Translations under genes and position numbers: made by a program
The notes under the pieces: model-generated
The model's input: only the letters and a program-made list of their open reading frames with translations
Databases searched by the model: none
Told to the model about the DNA's origin: nothing
Shown: piece after piece, positions 27,115 through 34,597 of the stretch
How the letters are laid out: each line of letters starts with the position of its first letter
How positions within the stretch are numbered: position 1 is the first letter of the stretch
Origin: Marinobacter panjinensis
Lineage (GTDB): Bacteria; Pseudomonadota; Gammaproteobacteria; Pseudomonadales; Oleiphilaceae
Direction of reading: 5' to 3'
DNA: 64,000 bases
Assembly: GCF_005298175.1 (NCBI RefSeq)
Contig: NZ_SZYH01000001.1
Location: 3,100,001 to 3,164,000, forward strand

Positions 27115-27540
27115 TTATTGGTGGTCTTGCACTATTGTGGTGGGCCCCTGCTCGGATTGCTCCGACCAGGCAGCGTAACGAAGCAGGTCCGATTCCACGA
27201 AGGCCAGGCAAGCGGCCACGACACCGGCGTCGTCCAGGAAGCCAATCCCCAGAAGCAGGTCCGGAATCAGGTCCAGGGGGTTAAGTACATAGATAAGAGC
27301 CCCGGCGATGGCTGCAATGCTTTTCCACGGTACGTTCCGGTAATTCCCCTGCCAATAGTCACCGACCATGGAAAACATCAGGCGGACATCGGTGCCGAAA
27401 CGGCGCAGCTTGCCGCTTTTTCTCACCTTCTCCTCGATAGCCTTCTGACGGCGAAGCAGATCGGCAAGGTCATCGCGGCGAACCTTGGCGGCCTCGGTAT
27501 CCATCTGTTCGTTAGCCTTGTATTCGCTGAATGTTGCCAT
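27115..27540 (-). CDS. YkvA family (DUF1232) membrane protein
   Basis: A 141-residue protein. The first 60 residues are charged and probably a coiled coil (DDLADLLRRQKAIEEKVRKSGKLRRF). The following segment contains the DUF1232 core IAAIAGALIYVLNPLDLIPDLLLGIGFLDDAGVVAACLAFVESDL, where the DLIPD motif is invariant. The family is widespread and of unknown function; some members are linked to membrane or stress physiology. It stands alone between amt and a divergent kinase-like gene. Confidence 0.88.
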   Translation of the reverse strand: MATFSEYKANEQMDTEAAKVRRDDLADLLRRQKAIEEKVRKSGKLRRFGTDVRLMFSMVGDYWQGNYRNVPWKSIAAIAGALIYVLNPLDLIPDLLLGIGFLDDAGVVAACLAFVESDLLRYAAWSEQSEQGPTTIVQDHQ

Positions 27541-27610
27541 TGGTTGTTACCTAAATTGAAGTACATTTCCCGACCCATAGTCCATCAAAGCTGTGATAAA
27601 GCCAAGGGGT

Positions 27611-27641
27611 TTGCGGGGTGTTTCCTTATCGTGGTTATACT
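27611..27641 (+). promoter_or_regulatory. Possible promoter giving a leaderless transcript
   Basis: TATACT at 27636-27641 resembles a -10 box, with TTGCGG (27611-27616) 19 bp upstream as a poor -35. The expected start of transcription falls on or next to the ATG at 27648, and no Shine-Dalgarno sequence precedes that ATG. A leaderless mRNA for the kinase-like gene is therefore possible. Confidence 0.4.
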
Positions 27642-27647
27642 GACTGT

Positions 27648-28406
27648 ATGATCGATTTCATCAAACACAATTCCACGTCCTTTCCCGATGCGCTGTTCTA
27701 CGAGGCCAAGGGCCTTGAGGTATTGGCAGACACCCTTAAAACCGCCGGTGTTACCGAGTTACGTGTGCCGGAGGTGACATCCGTCTCGGAACAGGAGCTG
27801 GTTATTCCGCGGATAAACCCCGGTCCGGCAACCGAGGCAACCATGGCAATGCTGGGCGAGGGGCTTGCCCGCATGCATGCGGTTCGCCAGCCACACTACG
27901 GGTTTGAAGATGACAACATGATCGGGTTGTCGCCACAGAAGAATCGCCTGACGGACGACTGGGGCGACTTTTTCCTCGAAGATCGCCTCGGTGTACAGGT
28001 GGGGATGATTCGTAACCGGCAGGTGAAGGAGGAGTTCGAAGCTGTGCTCAGGACAAAAGGCGATGCTCTGGCGCAGTTCCTGAATGCGCACTGTGAACAC
28101 CCCAGCCTGCTTCATGGTGACCTCTGGTCCGGCAATGTGCTGTTCGACACCACCGGCCCCTGGCTGATTGATCCTGCGGTCTATTACGGTGACCGGGAAG
28201 CAGACATCGCCATTACGGAGCTCTTTGGTGGTTTTTCAACGGCTTTTTACCGCGCCTATGATCGCATTTATCCAAGAACGGGGGTTTACGTTACCAAGCG
28301 GGCTATCTATAACCTTTATCACACCCTCAACCACTACAACCTGTTCGGCGCATCCTATCTCGATGCCTGCAGGCGCAATCTGGGAGTGATCGCATCGCAG
28401 GTATAA
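27648..28406 (+). CDS. Fructosamine kinase family protein, short form
   Basis: A 252-residue protein with the C-lobe of the fructosamine/ketosamine-3-kinase family: LLHGDLWSGNVLFDTTGPWLIDPAVYYGDREADIA holds the catalytic HGDLWSGN loop and the metal-binding DPA. It aligns from memory with E. coli YniA only from about residue 45 of that protein. The glycine-rich start of the N-lobe is missing and no upstream in-frame sequence replaces it. Family members phosphorylate fructosamines or related sugars on proteins. The start could instead be the GTG at 27618. Whether the short form is active is unclear. Confidence 0.82.
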   Translation: MIDFIKHNSTSFPDALFYEAKGLEVLADTLKTAGVTELRVPEVTSVSEQELVIPRINPGPATEATMAMLGEGLARMHAVRQPHYGFEDDNMIGLSPQKNRLTDDWGDFFLEDRLGVQVGMIRNRQVKEEFEAVLRTKGDALAQFLNAHCEHPSLLHGDLWSGNVLFDTTGPWLIDPAVYYGDREADIAITELFGGFSTAFYRAYDRIYPRTGVYVTKRAIYNLYHTLNHYNLFGASYLDACRRNLGVIASQV

Positions 28407-28409
28407 CGA

Positions 28410-28441
28410 AAGCTGGGGCACTTGATCAGTGCCCCCAGCTT
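28410..28441. terminator. Hairpin between convergent genes, probable bidirectional terminator
   Basis: AAGCTGGGGCAC (28410-28421) pairs with GTGCCCCCAGCTT (28429-28441) with a single bulged C. It lies between the kinase-like gene and the convergent PEP-CTERM gene. The T tracts on either side are poor, so termination may be inefficient. Confidence 0.7.
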
Positions 28442-28458
28442 GTTACGCTAGTGCAGAA

Positions 28459-29091
28459 TCAGGCGGATTTACGGCGACGGGTATACACAAGGCCGGCCAG
28501 GCCAAGGCTGAATAATGCCAGGGTGCCGGGCTCTGGTACTCTGGCATAGGCATGGTTGTCGCTCTCGAAGGCGTAGTTGGTGCTGCTCAGCTGGACTTCG
28601 TTGAACAATTCACTTCCGAAGAAGAAGTTGATGTAACGGTTCGTGCTGTCAGAACTCTGGTTACCGTCTGCACTTCCGGGGATTACGGCAGCAATCTGGG
28701 TGCCGGTAAAGCTATCTACCAACAAACCGTTCAGCAGGAAGGATATGCTGTTATAGGTATCAATAGAGCCCCAGTAAAGGCCATAGTAATTCGACGTCAT
28801 TCCGAGGCTCACGCTGGCAGTACCATTGCTATCGGGGTTGGGGACGGTCAGGTAGTTGTCCACAACTCCCGGAGGTGCAGCATTCTGTCCGGTGGAGCCA
28901 CTCACGATACTGAACTGGCCAGAGCAGCTTGCCGGTCCACAGGTGCCATCATTAAAGTCTATAACGGTCGCATCAGCGACATTGGTGGTCATGACGCCTG
29001 CGGCAGAGGCTTCAATCACTACAGCATTGGCTGCTCCGGAGAAAGCAAGTGCAACTGCACCAGCAAGAAGAGAACTGGAATACTTGTTCAT
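28459..29091 (-). CDS. PEP-CTERM sorting domain protein
   Basis: A 210-residue secreted protein with a Sec signal peptide (cleavage near ANA, residue 23). The middle is rich in Ser, Thr, Asn and Gly with little charge. The C-terminus is VPEPGTLALFSLGLAGLVYTRRRK: the PEP motif, a hydrophobic helix and a basic tail, the sorting signal cut by exosortase. The product is expected to be anchored or released at the cell surface, often linked to exopolysaccharide. No exosortase or PEP-CTERM regulator is in the window, so it is a stand-alone member. A sigma-54-type promoter lies about 55 bp upstream. Confidence 0.92.
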   Translation of the reverse strand: MNKYSSSLLAGAVALAFSGAANAVVIEASAAGVMTTNVADATVIDFNDGTCGPASCSGQFSIVSGSTGQNAAPPGVVDNYLTVPNPDSNGTASVSLGMTSNYYGLYWGSIDTYNSISFLLNGLLVDSFTGTQIAAVIPGSADGNQSSDSTNRYINFFFGSELFNEVQLSSTNYAFESDNHAYARVPEPGTLALFSLGLAGLVYTRRRKSA

Positions 29092-29146
29092 TGGATTACC
29101 TCAATCTGACATTTCATGGGTATGCACATGGCATGTATAAAAAGTA

Positions 29147-29162
29147 AGCAGATTGGGTGCCA
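29147..29162 (-). promoter_or_regulatory. Probable sigma-54 promoter of the PEP-CTERM gene
   Basis: On the minus strand TGGCAC is followed after five bases by CTGCT, matching the -24/-12 consensus TGGCACG-N4-TTGCW with correct GG-to-GC spacing and two deviations. The expected transcription start is near 29136, giving a leader of about 45 bases. PEP-CTERM genes controlled by the sigma-54 activator PrsR with kinase PrsK are known in exosortase bacteria. Confidence 0.7.
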
Positions 29163-29230
29163 TTTCAGAAAAAGCTTTCGATTTCAGTTGACTATCGGTT
29201 TTTATCTGTGTGTGATTTTCGGATATGTAA

Positions 29231-29249
29231 AGTAATCCGACGTATTACT
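29231..29249. repeat. Inverted repeat upstream of the sigma-54 promoter
   Basis: AGTAAT (29231-29236) and ATTACT (29244-29249) flank seven bases, about 70-85 bp upstream of the -24 element. The position suits an activator (enhancer) site for the PEP-CTERM gene, but a weak role at the end of the upstream DUF6231-like gene is also possible. Two direct ATTTCAG copies lie between it and the promoter. Confidence 0.4.
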
Positions 29250-29258
29250 GTAGTGGTT

Positions 29259-29738
29259 TTACCACCAGGCCTTGCCCCACATTTCCGGGTTGGCCCAATT
29301 GTCGGGGTTGTTCCAGGCGCGTTTGTGGTTGTAGCTGTCGATGTTGTAGGTGTAAAGGGTTAACGGGTTGGTTTCATCTCCCAGCTCTGCCTGGCGGCGA
29401 AAGCCCAGCCCGATGAAGTCGGTAAATGCCCACTGGGGGCTGCCTGCCACTACCACTGCGATCTGGTGAGTGCCGTAGTTGCGAAGCTGGCCCAGCAGGA
29501 TTTCCCCCTGTTCATGGCTCAGGTGTTCCAGGGTGTCGGTCACCAGCGCCAGGTCCTGGGTTTCGGATAGCGGGAAGGCATCGTTGGGGGCGTCTGTGTC
29601 CAGGGTTGTCATCGCGGACTCGCTGTGATGATGGCACCAGTGATCGCCCACCTGGCCGGCTACCTTGCCGCAGACAACCAGAGTACCGGGTTGGCAGGTG
29701 TCGATAATGCGGGCCAGGGCCTGATGGGGAGTTGTCAT
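29259..29738 (-). CDS. DUF6231-like protein, degenerate methyltransferase fold
   Basis: A 159-residue protein. TLVVCGKVAG near residue 20, LDTDAP near 48 and LALVTDTLEHLSHEQGEILLGQLRN near 65-90 follow the strand-helix order of a Rossmann methyltransferase. The glycine-rich SAM loop is reduced, so catalytic activity is doubtful. The C-terminus is rich in Trp and Asn (NNPDNWANPEMWGKAWW). It resembles the DUF6231 family of pseudomonads and relatives, of unknown function. It lies 30 bp downstream of the photolyase-like gene and is probably in its transcript. Confidence 0.65.
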   Translation of the reverse strand: MTTPHQALARIIDTCQPGTLVVCGKVAGQVGDHWCHHHSESAMTTLDTDAPNDAFPLSETQDLALVTDTLEHLSHEQGEILLGQLRNYGTHQIAVVVAGSPQWAFTDFIGLGFRRQAELGDETNPLTLYTYNIDSYNHKRAWNNPDNWANPEMWGKAWW

Positions 29739-29768
29739 GGTCGGTCGTGTCCTGTCGGGATTGAACCG

Positions 29769-31097
29769 TCAGTATCCCACTGGCCAGTCGGCGGCATCAA
29801 CCAGGTGAAGGCCAACCGGTTGCGCCGCGTTCCCATTCCAGCGCTTCACAAACATACCATCAGGGTCGAACTGTTGCGCCTGTTTCTCAAGGTTGAAGTG
29901 CCTTGGTCCCCTGGGGTCGGCGCCAACTCCGGCCTGGTACTGCCAGTTGCCATAATTGCTGGCAACGTCGTAATCCACCAGTTGCTCTTCAAACCAGGCG
30001 GCGCCGTAGCGCCAGTCCAGTTCCAGTTCGTTCACCAGGCAACTGGCGACGATCTGTCGACTGCGGTTGCTGATGTACCCGGTTTCCCGCAGCTGGTTCA
30101 TGGCTGCATTTACCAACGGGTATTCGGTGCTGCCCGCGCACCAGGCCTTGAAACGATGAGGGTAGAAAGAGGCGGAGCGCTTTCTCTGCTTAATTCCATC
30201 CCGGCGAAACAGGTAAGAGCCATGTTTCAGGGCATACCAGTGAAAATACTCCCGCCATAACAATTCGAACCACAGCCAGTAAGTGGAGTCGTTTTTGACG
30301 TGCTTCTCTTCATACTCGCTGATGGTGTCCGCGACTTCGCGGATGGAGAGTGAGCCGTTCGCCAGCCAGGGCGACAAGCGGGAAGATGCCTCGGTGTCGT
30401 CCAGCGCGTTACGGGTTTCCTTGTAGGAATCAATGTGGTGGTTGACGAACAGGTAGTCGTGGAGCCGTTCCAGGCCGGCGGACTCACCACCAGTAAACTG
30501 AGCCGGGTGCCGGGATTCGGGAATGGCAGGGCAGGCACCCCGATTGTCTTCCGGATAGCCGGGCGCGGGCGGCAAGGCCGTTAGCGTGCGTATGCGCAGC
30601 TTCCCCGAATTACGCTCGCCGGTCTTTTCTACCTGCTTGCGGAACCCTGAAAAAGTCTCCGGCAGGCTCTCCAGCGCCATGGGCAGGGAACCTTCAGTGA
30701 ACAGACTCAGGGTTTCGAACTGCTGGAACACCGTTTCCGGCAGCTGTTCCTTGATGGCCCGCCACTGACCGGCTTCCCGGGTGCCGGGGAGGCGGGAGCG
30801 TACCACACGCCCGATCCGATGGTTATGCACCAGTTCCGGGATTACCTCTTCAGGATCGCCAAAGGCAATGTGCAACCGTTGCCCCAGCGATCTGAGGCTG
30901 CGTTCCAGCGCCGTCAGGCTTTGCCATAGAAAGCGCCAACGATGATTACCCATGGTTTTGCACTGGAATGGGCCCGGCGCAAACCAGCGTGGATTGACCA
31001 CGTACACGCACAGCAGCATGTCCGCCTTTGAGGCGGCCAGCAGGGCTGCGTTATCGTGCATTCGCAAGTCCCGTGTAAACCAGTAGAGGGTGGACAA
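29769..31097 (-). CDS. Cryptochrome-DASH / photolyase family protein
   Basis: A 442-residue protein. The N-terminal photolyase alpha/beta domain starts TLYWFTRDLRMHDNAAL. The FAD-binding half contains STYWLWFELLWREYFHWYA, YISNRSRQIVASCLVNELELDWRYGAAWFEEQLVDYDVASNYGNWQYQAGVGADPRGPRHFN, which is the DASH subgroup signature. DASH proteins repair cyclobutane dimers mainly in single-stranded DNA and may act as blue-light sensors. It is the first gene of a probable two-gene unit with the DUF6231-like gene. The 91 bp upstream, shared with the end of livF, contain nothing clear. Confidence 0.9.
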   Translation of the reverse strand: MSTLYWFTRDLRMHDNAALLAASKADMLLCVYVVNPRWFAPGPFQCKTMGNHRWRFLWQSLTALERSLRSLGQRLHIAFGDPEEVIPELVHNHRIGRVVRSRLPGTREAGQWRAIKEQLPETVFQQFETLSLFTEGSLPMALESLPETFSGFRKQVEKTGERNSGKLRIRTLTALPPAPGYPEDNRGACPAIPESRHPAQFTGGESAGLERLHDYLFVNHHIDSYKETRNALDDTEASSRLSPWLANGSLSIREVADTISEYEEKHVKNDSTYWLWFELLWREYFHWYALKHGSYLFRRDGIKQRKRSASFYPHRFKAWCAGSTEYPLVNAAMNQLRETGYISNRSRQIVASCLVNELELDWRYGAAWFEEQLVDYDVASNYGNWQYQAGVGADPRGPRHFNLEKQAQQFDPDGMFVKRWNGNAAQPVGLHLVDAADWPVGY

Positions 31098-31188
31098 GAT
31101 CAGAGAACCTCACCGACAGATATGGATGGGGAATGGTACGTTGTGTCGATGGGAATAGATTGTCTCGGCGAGATTGCAGTGATTCCCT

Positions 31189-31905
31189 TCAGGTGCCCCC
31201 CATATAGATTGACATCAAATGATTGTCGTCCCTGATGTCCTCTTGTGTACCTGCAAATTTACGTTTGCCACCCGCAAAGATATAAACACTGTCGGCGACG
31301 GGTAAAGCTTCACGAATATTCTGCTCCACCATGATGACGCCGACCCCTCGCTCCTTGAGGCCGACGACTCTCTCCATGGTTTCGTGAACCAGCGCGGGCG
31401 AGAGCCCGGCCGAGGGCTCGTCGAGCATCACGAAAGCAGGGTCTGTTACGAGGGCGCGGGCGATGGCCACCATCATCTGTTCCCCGCCTGACAGTGAGCC
31501 CGCCGGGGTATTTCTGCGACGCTGCAGGTTCGGGTAATCAGCAATCAACGATTCAATGCGTTCTTCGATGAGCTGCTTGTTGTTTAGCGCATACCCACCC
31601 ATCCTGAGATTTTCCATGACGGTAAATCGTGGAAACACACCCCCGCCCTGAGGCATCATCACAATGCCTTTGCTCACCATGTTGTGAACCGGTAATCCGG
31701 TGAGCTCGGTATCGCCAAGTGTTATCCGCCCGGACCAGGCTGGCAGGAGACCGGCAATAGCCTTTATGACTGTGGACTTTCCGCTGCCATTGGGTCCGAA
31801 AATACAGGTTATCTGTCCTGGCGGTGCAGAGATGGAGATGTCATGCACGATCTCCTGTTTGCCGTAACCGGTGACCAGATTGTCGACTCTCAGCTCGTTG
31901 CTCAT
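31189..31905 (-). CDS. livF: Branched-chain amino acid-type ABC importer ATPase (LivF)
   Basis: A 238-residue ATPase with Walker A GPNGSGKST, signature LSGGEQMMV and Walker B VMLDEPSAGLSP. The sequence GYGKQEIVHDISISAPPGQITCIFGPNGSGKS and the 4-bp overlap with livG identify the LivF position of a LivKHMGF importer. It would hydrolyse ATP together with LivG to drive uptake of a branched-chain amino acid, amide or related small solute. It is the last gene of the operon; no strong terminator is visible after it. Confidence 0.9.
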   Translation of the reverse strand: MSNELRVDNLVTGYGKQEIVHDISISAPPGQITCIFGPNGSGKSTVIKAIAGLLPAWSGRITLGDTELTGLPVHNMVSKGIVMMPQGGGVFPRFTVMENLRMGGYALNNKQLIEERIESLIADYPNLQRRRNTPAGSLSGGEQMMVAIARALVTDPAFVMLDEPSAGLSPALVHETMERVVGLKERGVGVIMVEQNIREALPVADSVYIFAGGKRKFAGTQEDIRDDNHLMSIYMGGT

Positions 31906-32645
31906 GTACGCCCCAGGTAGGCTTGTTGGACATTGCTGTCGCTGGCGATGGTTTCGAAATCGCCTTCCGCCACCACTTTGCCCTGATCCATCACCACAAG
32001 CCGCTCGCAGATTTCTTTTACCATTTCCATGTCATGTTCGATGATCAGGAAAGTGATGCCGGTTTTTCGTAAACGCTGTATGGCGTCCAGAATTATCTGA
32101 CGAATGTTGGGATGCACGCCAGCAGTGACTTCATCGAGCAAAATGACTTTCGGGTCCCGCACGCAGACCCGCCCGAATTCCACCAGTTTCTGCTGACCGC
32201 CGGAAAGCTCCGAGGCCAGGTTGTCGACCACGTGGCTGATCTCCAGCATCTCCAGAGTACGTTCCATCCTCTCGCGGGCACGCTTCCAGTCCCCTTCGAC
32301 GGCTGCCGCCAACAGGTTGTCCCTGACCGTCATGTTGAGAAACAGGGAAGGAATCTGAAAGGTTCTGCTTATGCCGGTACGGGCGATTTTCCAGGTAGGC
32401 CAGCCAGTAACGTCGATGCCCTGCAAACGTATCTTTCCGGCGTCAGGCTTCTGGCCACCTGCGGCGAGGCTGAACAGCGTCGACTTGCCGCTGCCATTGG
32501 GGCCGATAACCCCGACGACTTCACCCACATCGGCGGAGAGTGACACGTCGTCGACTGCGGTAATGCCTCCAAAGTGCTTGCTAACTGACTCGATGGCCAG
32601 CGGCGGATACTCTGGTGACTCGGCTTTGCGGGACGCAGATGACAT
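31902..32645 (-). CDS. livG: Branched-chain amino acid-type ABC importer ATPase (LivG)
   Basis: A 247-residue ATPase with Walker A GPNGSGKST, signature LSGGQQKLV, Walker B ILLDEVTAGVHP and the LivG-type ISRTFQIPSLFLNMTVRDNLL segment. AGGAGAGG precedes the ATG at a good distance. It overlaps livF by 4 bp and lies 13 bp downstream of livM. Walker B has Val where most LivG proteins have Pro after Glu (DEVTAG), a small variation. It pairs with LivF under the LivHM permeases. Confidence 0.9.
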   Translation of the reverse strand: MSSASRKAESPEYPPLAIESVSKHFGGITAVDDVSLSADVGEVVGVIGPNGSGKSTLFSLAAGGQKPDAGKIRLQGIDVTGWPTWKIARTGISRTFQIPSLFLNMTVRDNLLAAAVEGDWKRARERMERTLEMLEISHVVDNLASELSGGQQKLVEFGRVCVRDPKVILLDEVTAGVHPNIRQIILDAIQRLRKTGITFLIIEHDMEMVKEICERLVVMDQGKVVAEGDFETIASDSNVQQAYLGRT

Positions 32646-32658
32646 CAGAAGCCCTCTC

Positions 32659-33636
32659 CTAAAGTTTGCCGAGAATTCTGGAAATAAGTTCCTTGCCGCG
32701 TTGGCGACCCACGATAAGGCTGATCAATCCGTTGGGAAGGAATAGAACCACCAGCGCTATAATAATGCCGAGTACTGGGAGATATATGACGGTGTCCCCG
32801 AACGTCGACCAGATGTAACGATTGGTGATCCAGAGCAATACCGCGCCAAGGGCCGGGCCCCAGACGGTTCCAAGCCCGCCGAGAAGAACCATGACAACCA
32901 TCTGGTCGGTAATCTCAGGCCCCATGACGGAATGTGGATCTATATAAGTTGTCCAGTAGGCGTAGATGCTTCCGAAAAGCGCGGTGATGGCTGCCGAAAG
33001 GGCAAAGGACTGGACCTTGACCAGGTTTGTCCTGATGCCCAGCGACTCGGCGGCCGGCTCGTCGTCCCGCAATGCCTTGATTCTGAATCCGAAGCGTGAG
33101 CGTTCGATTAATAACCAGACTCCGATGAAGCTGGCCGCTGATGCGATCAGCATGATGTAGTAGAAGAAAAACTCGTTGAGGTAGGCAGGCAGCGAGAGCC
33201 CGGCTGTGCCACCTGTAAAGTCGAGCACCGTGACCAGTTGCATCAGCATTTCGGCGAACGCCCAGGTTGCGATGGCAAAATAGGCGCCCCTGAGTCGCAT
33301 GGTCGGCCCGCCAATGACCACAGCGACTGCGATGGACAGGAGGATCGCAGGCAGCAGGGTAACAAAAAACGAGGCGCCAATATTGGATTGCATCAGTATG
33401 GCCGTGGTGTAGGCGCCGATTCCGAAGAATGCCGAGTGCCCGAAGCTGATATACCCGGCGTACCCCCCCACAATGTTCCAGGCACAGGCCAGACCCGCCC
33501 ACATAAGAGCCCCGGTGGCAATTCTCAGAGTGTAAGAGTCAATTAAGGCGGGCAATACCGCAAGGGCGATCACAATGGCGCCAAACAGGAGTGTCCGGAC
33601 GATGAGTTTCGGGGTCAGAACAGGTTTAGATGCCAC
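32659..33636 (-). CDS. livM: Branched-chain amino acid-type ABC permease (LivM)
   Basis: The chosen start is GTG at 33636, 9 bases after AAAGGAG, giving 325 residues; an in-frame ATG at 33693 lies inside livH and would add a non-family leader. About nine to ten transmembrane segments are visible. The family segment GYAGYISFGHSAFFGIGAYTTA is intact, and the EAA-type loop lies around SRFGFRIKALRDDEPAAESLGI. It overlaps the end of livH by 11 bp. It forms the inner-membrane channel with LivH. Confidence 0.9.
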   Translation of the reverse strand: MASKPVLTPKLIVRTLLFGAIVIALAVLPALIDSYTLRIATGALMWAGLACAWNIVGGYAGYISFGHSAFFGIGAYTTAILMQSNIGASFFVTLLPAILLSIAVAVVIGGPTMRLRGAYFAIATWAFAEMLMQLVTVLDFTGGTAGLSLPAYLNEFFFYYIMLIASAASFIGVWLLIERSRFGFRIKALRDDEPAAESLGIRTNLVKVQSFALSAAITALFGSIYAYWTTYIDPHSVMGPEITDQMVVMVLLGGLGTVWGPALGAVLLWITNRYIWSTFGDTVIYLPVLGIIIALVVLFLPNGLISLIVGRQRGKELISRILGKL

Positions 33637-34498
33637 GGCCCAGAACTCCTTTGGGTGCGACCAGAAGGACAAGGTACAGGGTTCCGAAAACAATCAGCAG
33701 GGAGTACCGGGCCCCAATATAGGTGGCGACATAGGCTTCAAGCAGGCCGAGAGCCAGGCCGGCGACAAGAACGCCACCAACCGAACCGAGACCGGCGAGC
33801 ACGGCGACAAAGAATGCAAAGAGTGTGTAGCGGATGCCGACGCTGGGGTTGACGGAATAGATGGTTGCAATCAGTACCCCGGCGGATGCTGTCAAAGCGG
33901 TATAAATACCATATACCCAGGCGGAAACCCGTTTTACGTCAACCCCCATCAAGCCGGCATGGTCGTGGTTTTGCGCAAGCGCCCTGACGGCCATGCCAAA
34001 GCGACTCCGGTAGAGCAGAATAAACAGCCCCAGGCTGAACATCATCGCCAGGATAAAGGCAGACAATCGCATCAGGGGAATGGTCACCGGGCCCAGGCTA
34101 AGGAACTGACCCGACAAAACAGAATCGACGCTCCGGCTGTTGTAGGACCAGAGCCAGAGGGCGCCTCCACGCATGAACAGGAATATGCCGAAAGTAAAAG
34201 CCAGTGCCATCAGGTCAGGTCGCGCATACCGACTGGTTCTGACATGGTAAATCAGCGGGCCAAGCCCACGACCGATCAGCAGAAATAGCGCGAAAACCAG
34301 GAAAATGCTGATGAAGGGATCAATGCCGGCCAGCGTTACCAGCCAATAGGCGGTGTAGCCGCCGAGCATGGTCCAGCCCCCGACAGCAAAGTCGATCACA
34401 TGGAGCACGCCGAAGGTCAGTTGGAATCCGATGGTCAGGCAAATCAGGATGCCGCCGATCAGGATGCCGTTTACAAGTGTCTGAAGGAAAAGGTCCAA
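33626..34498 (-). CDS. livH: Branched-chain amino acid-type ABC permease (LivH)
   Basis: A 290-residue permease with about eight transmembrane helices, including VNGILIGGILICLTIGFQLTFGVLHVIDFAVGGW and the EAA-type loop YRSRFGMAVRALAQNHDHAGLMGVDV. The start codon is TTG at 34498 with GAGGAG 7 bases upstream; no ATG fits as well. It follows livK after a 99-bp gap that contains a hairpin, which may reduce expression of the permease genes relative to the binding protein. Confidence 0.9.
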   Translation of the reverse strand: MDLFLQTLVNGILIGGILICLTIGFQLTFGVLHVIDFAVGGWTMLGGYTAYWLVTLAGIDPFISIFLVFALFLLIGRGLGPLIYHVRTSRYARPDLMALAFTFGIFLFMRGGALWLWSYNSRSVDSVLSGQFLSLGPVTIPLMRLSAFILAMMFSLGLFILLYRSRFGMAVRALAQNHDHAGLMGVDVKRVSAWVYGIYTALTASAGVLIATIYSVNPSVGIRYTLFAFFVAVLAGLGSVGGVLVAGLALGLLEAYVATYIGARYSLLIVFGTLYLVLLVAPKGVLGRGI

Positions 34499-34540
34499 TC
34501 CGGTGCTCCTCAGCCAAGCTTGTCATCCACGCTTGTTACC

Positions 34541-34579
34541 GTCGCCGACAGCCTTCTCATCGGGAGAACTGTCGGCGAC
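34541..34579 (-). other. Intercistronic hairpin between livK and livH
   Basis: GTCGCCGACAG (34541-34551) and CTGTCGGCGAC (34569-34579) form a perfect 11-bp stem with a 17-base loop. No T-run follows on the minus strand, so it is more likely an mRNA-stabilising or partial-stop structure that raises the ratio of binding protein to permease than a full terminator. Confidence 0.6.
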
Positions 34580-34597
34580 TTTACATCCGGCGGTGTG

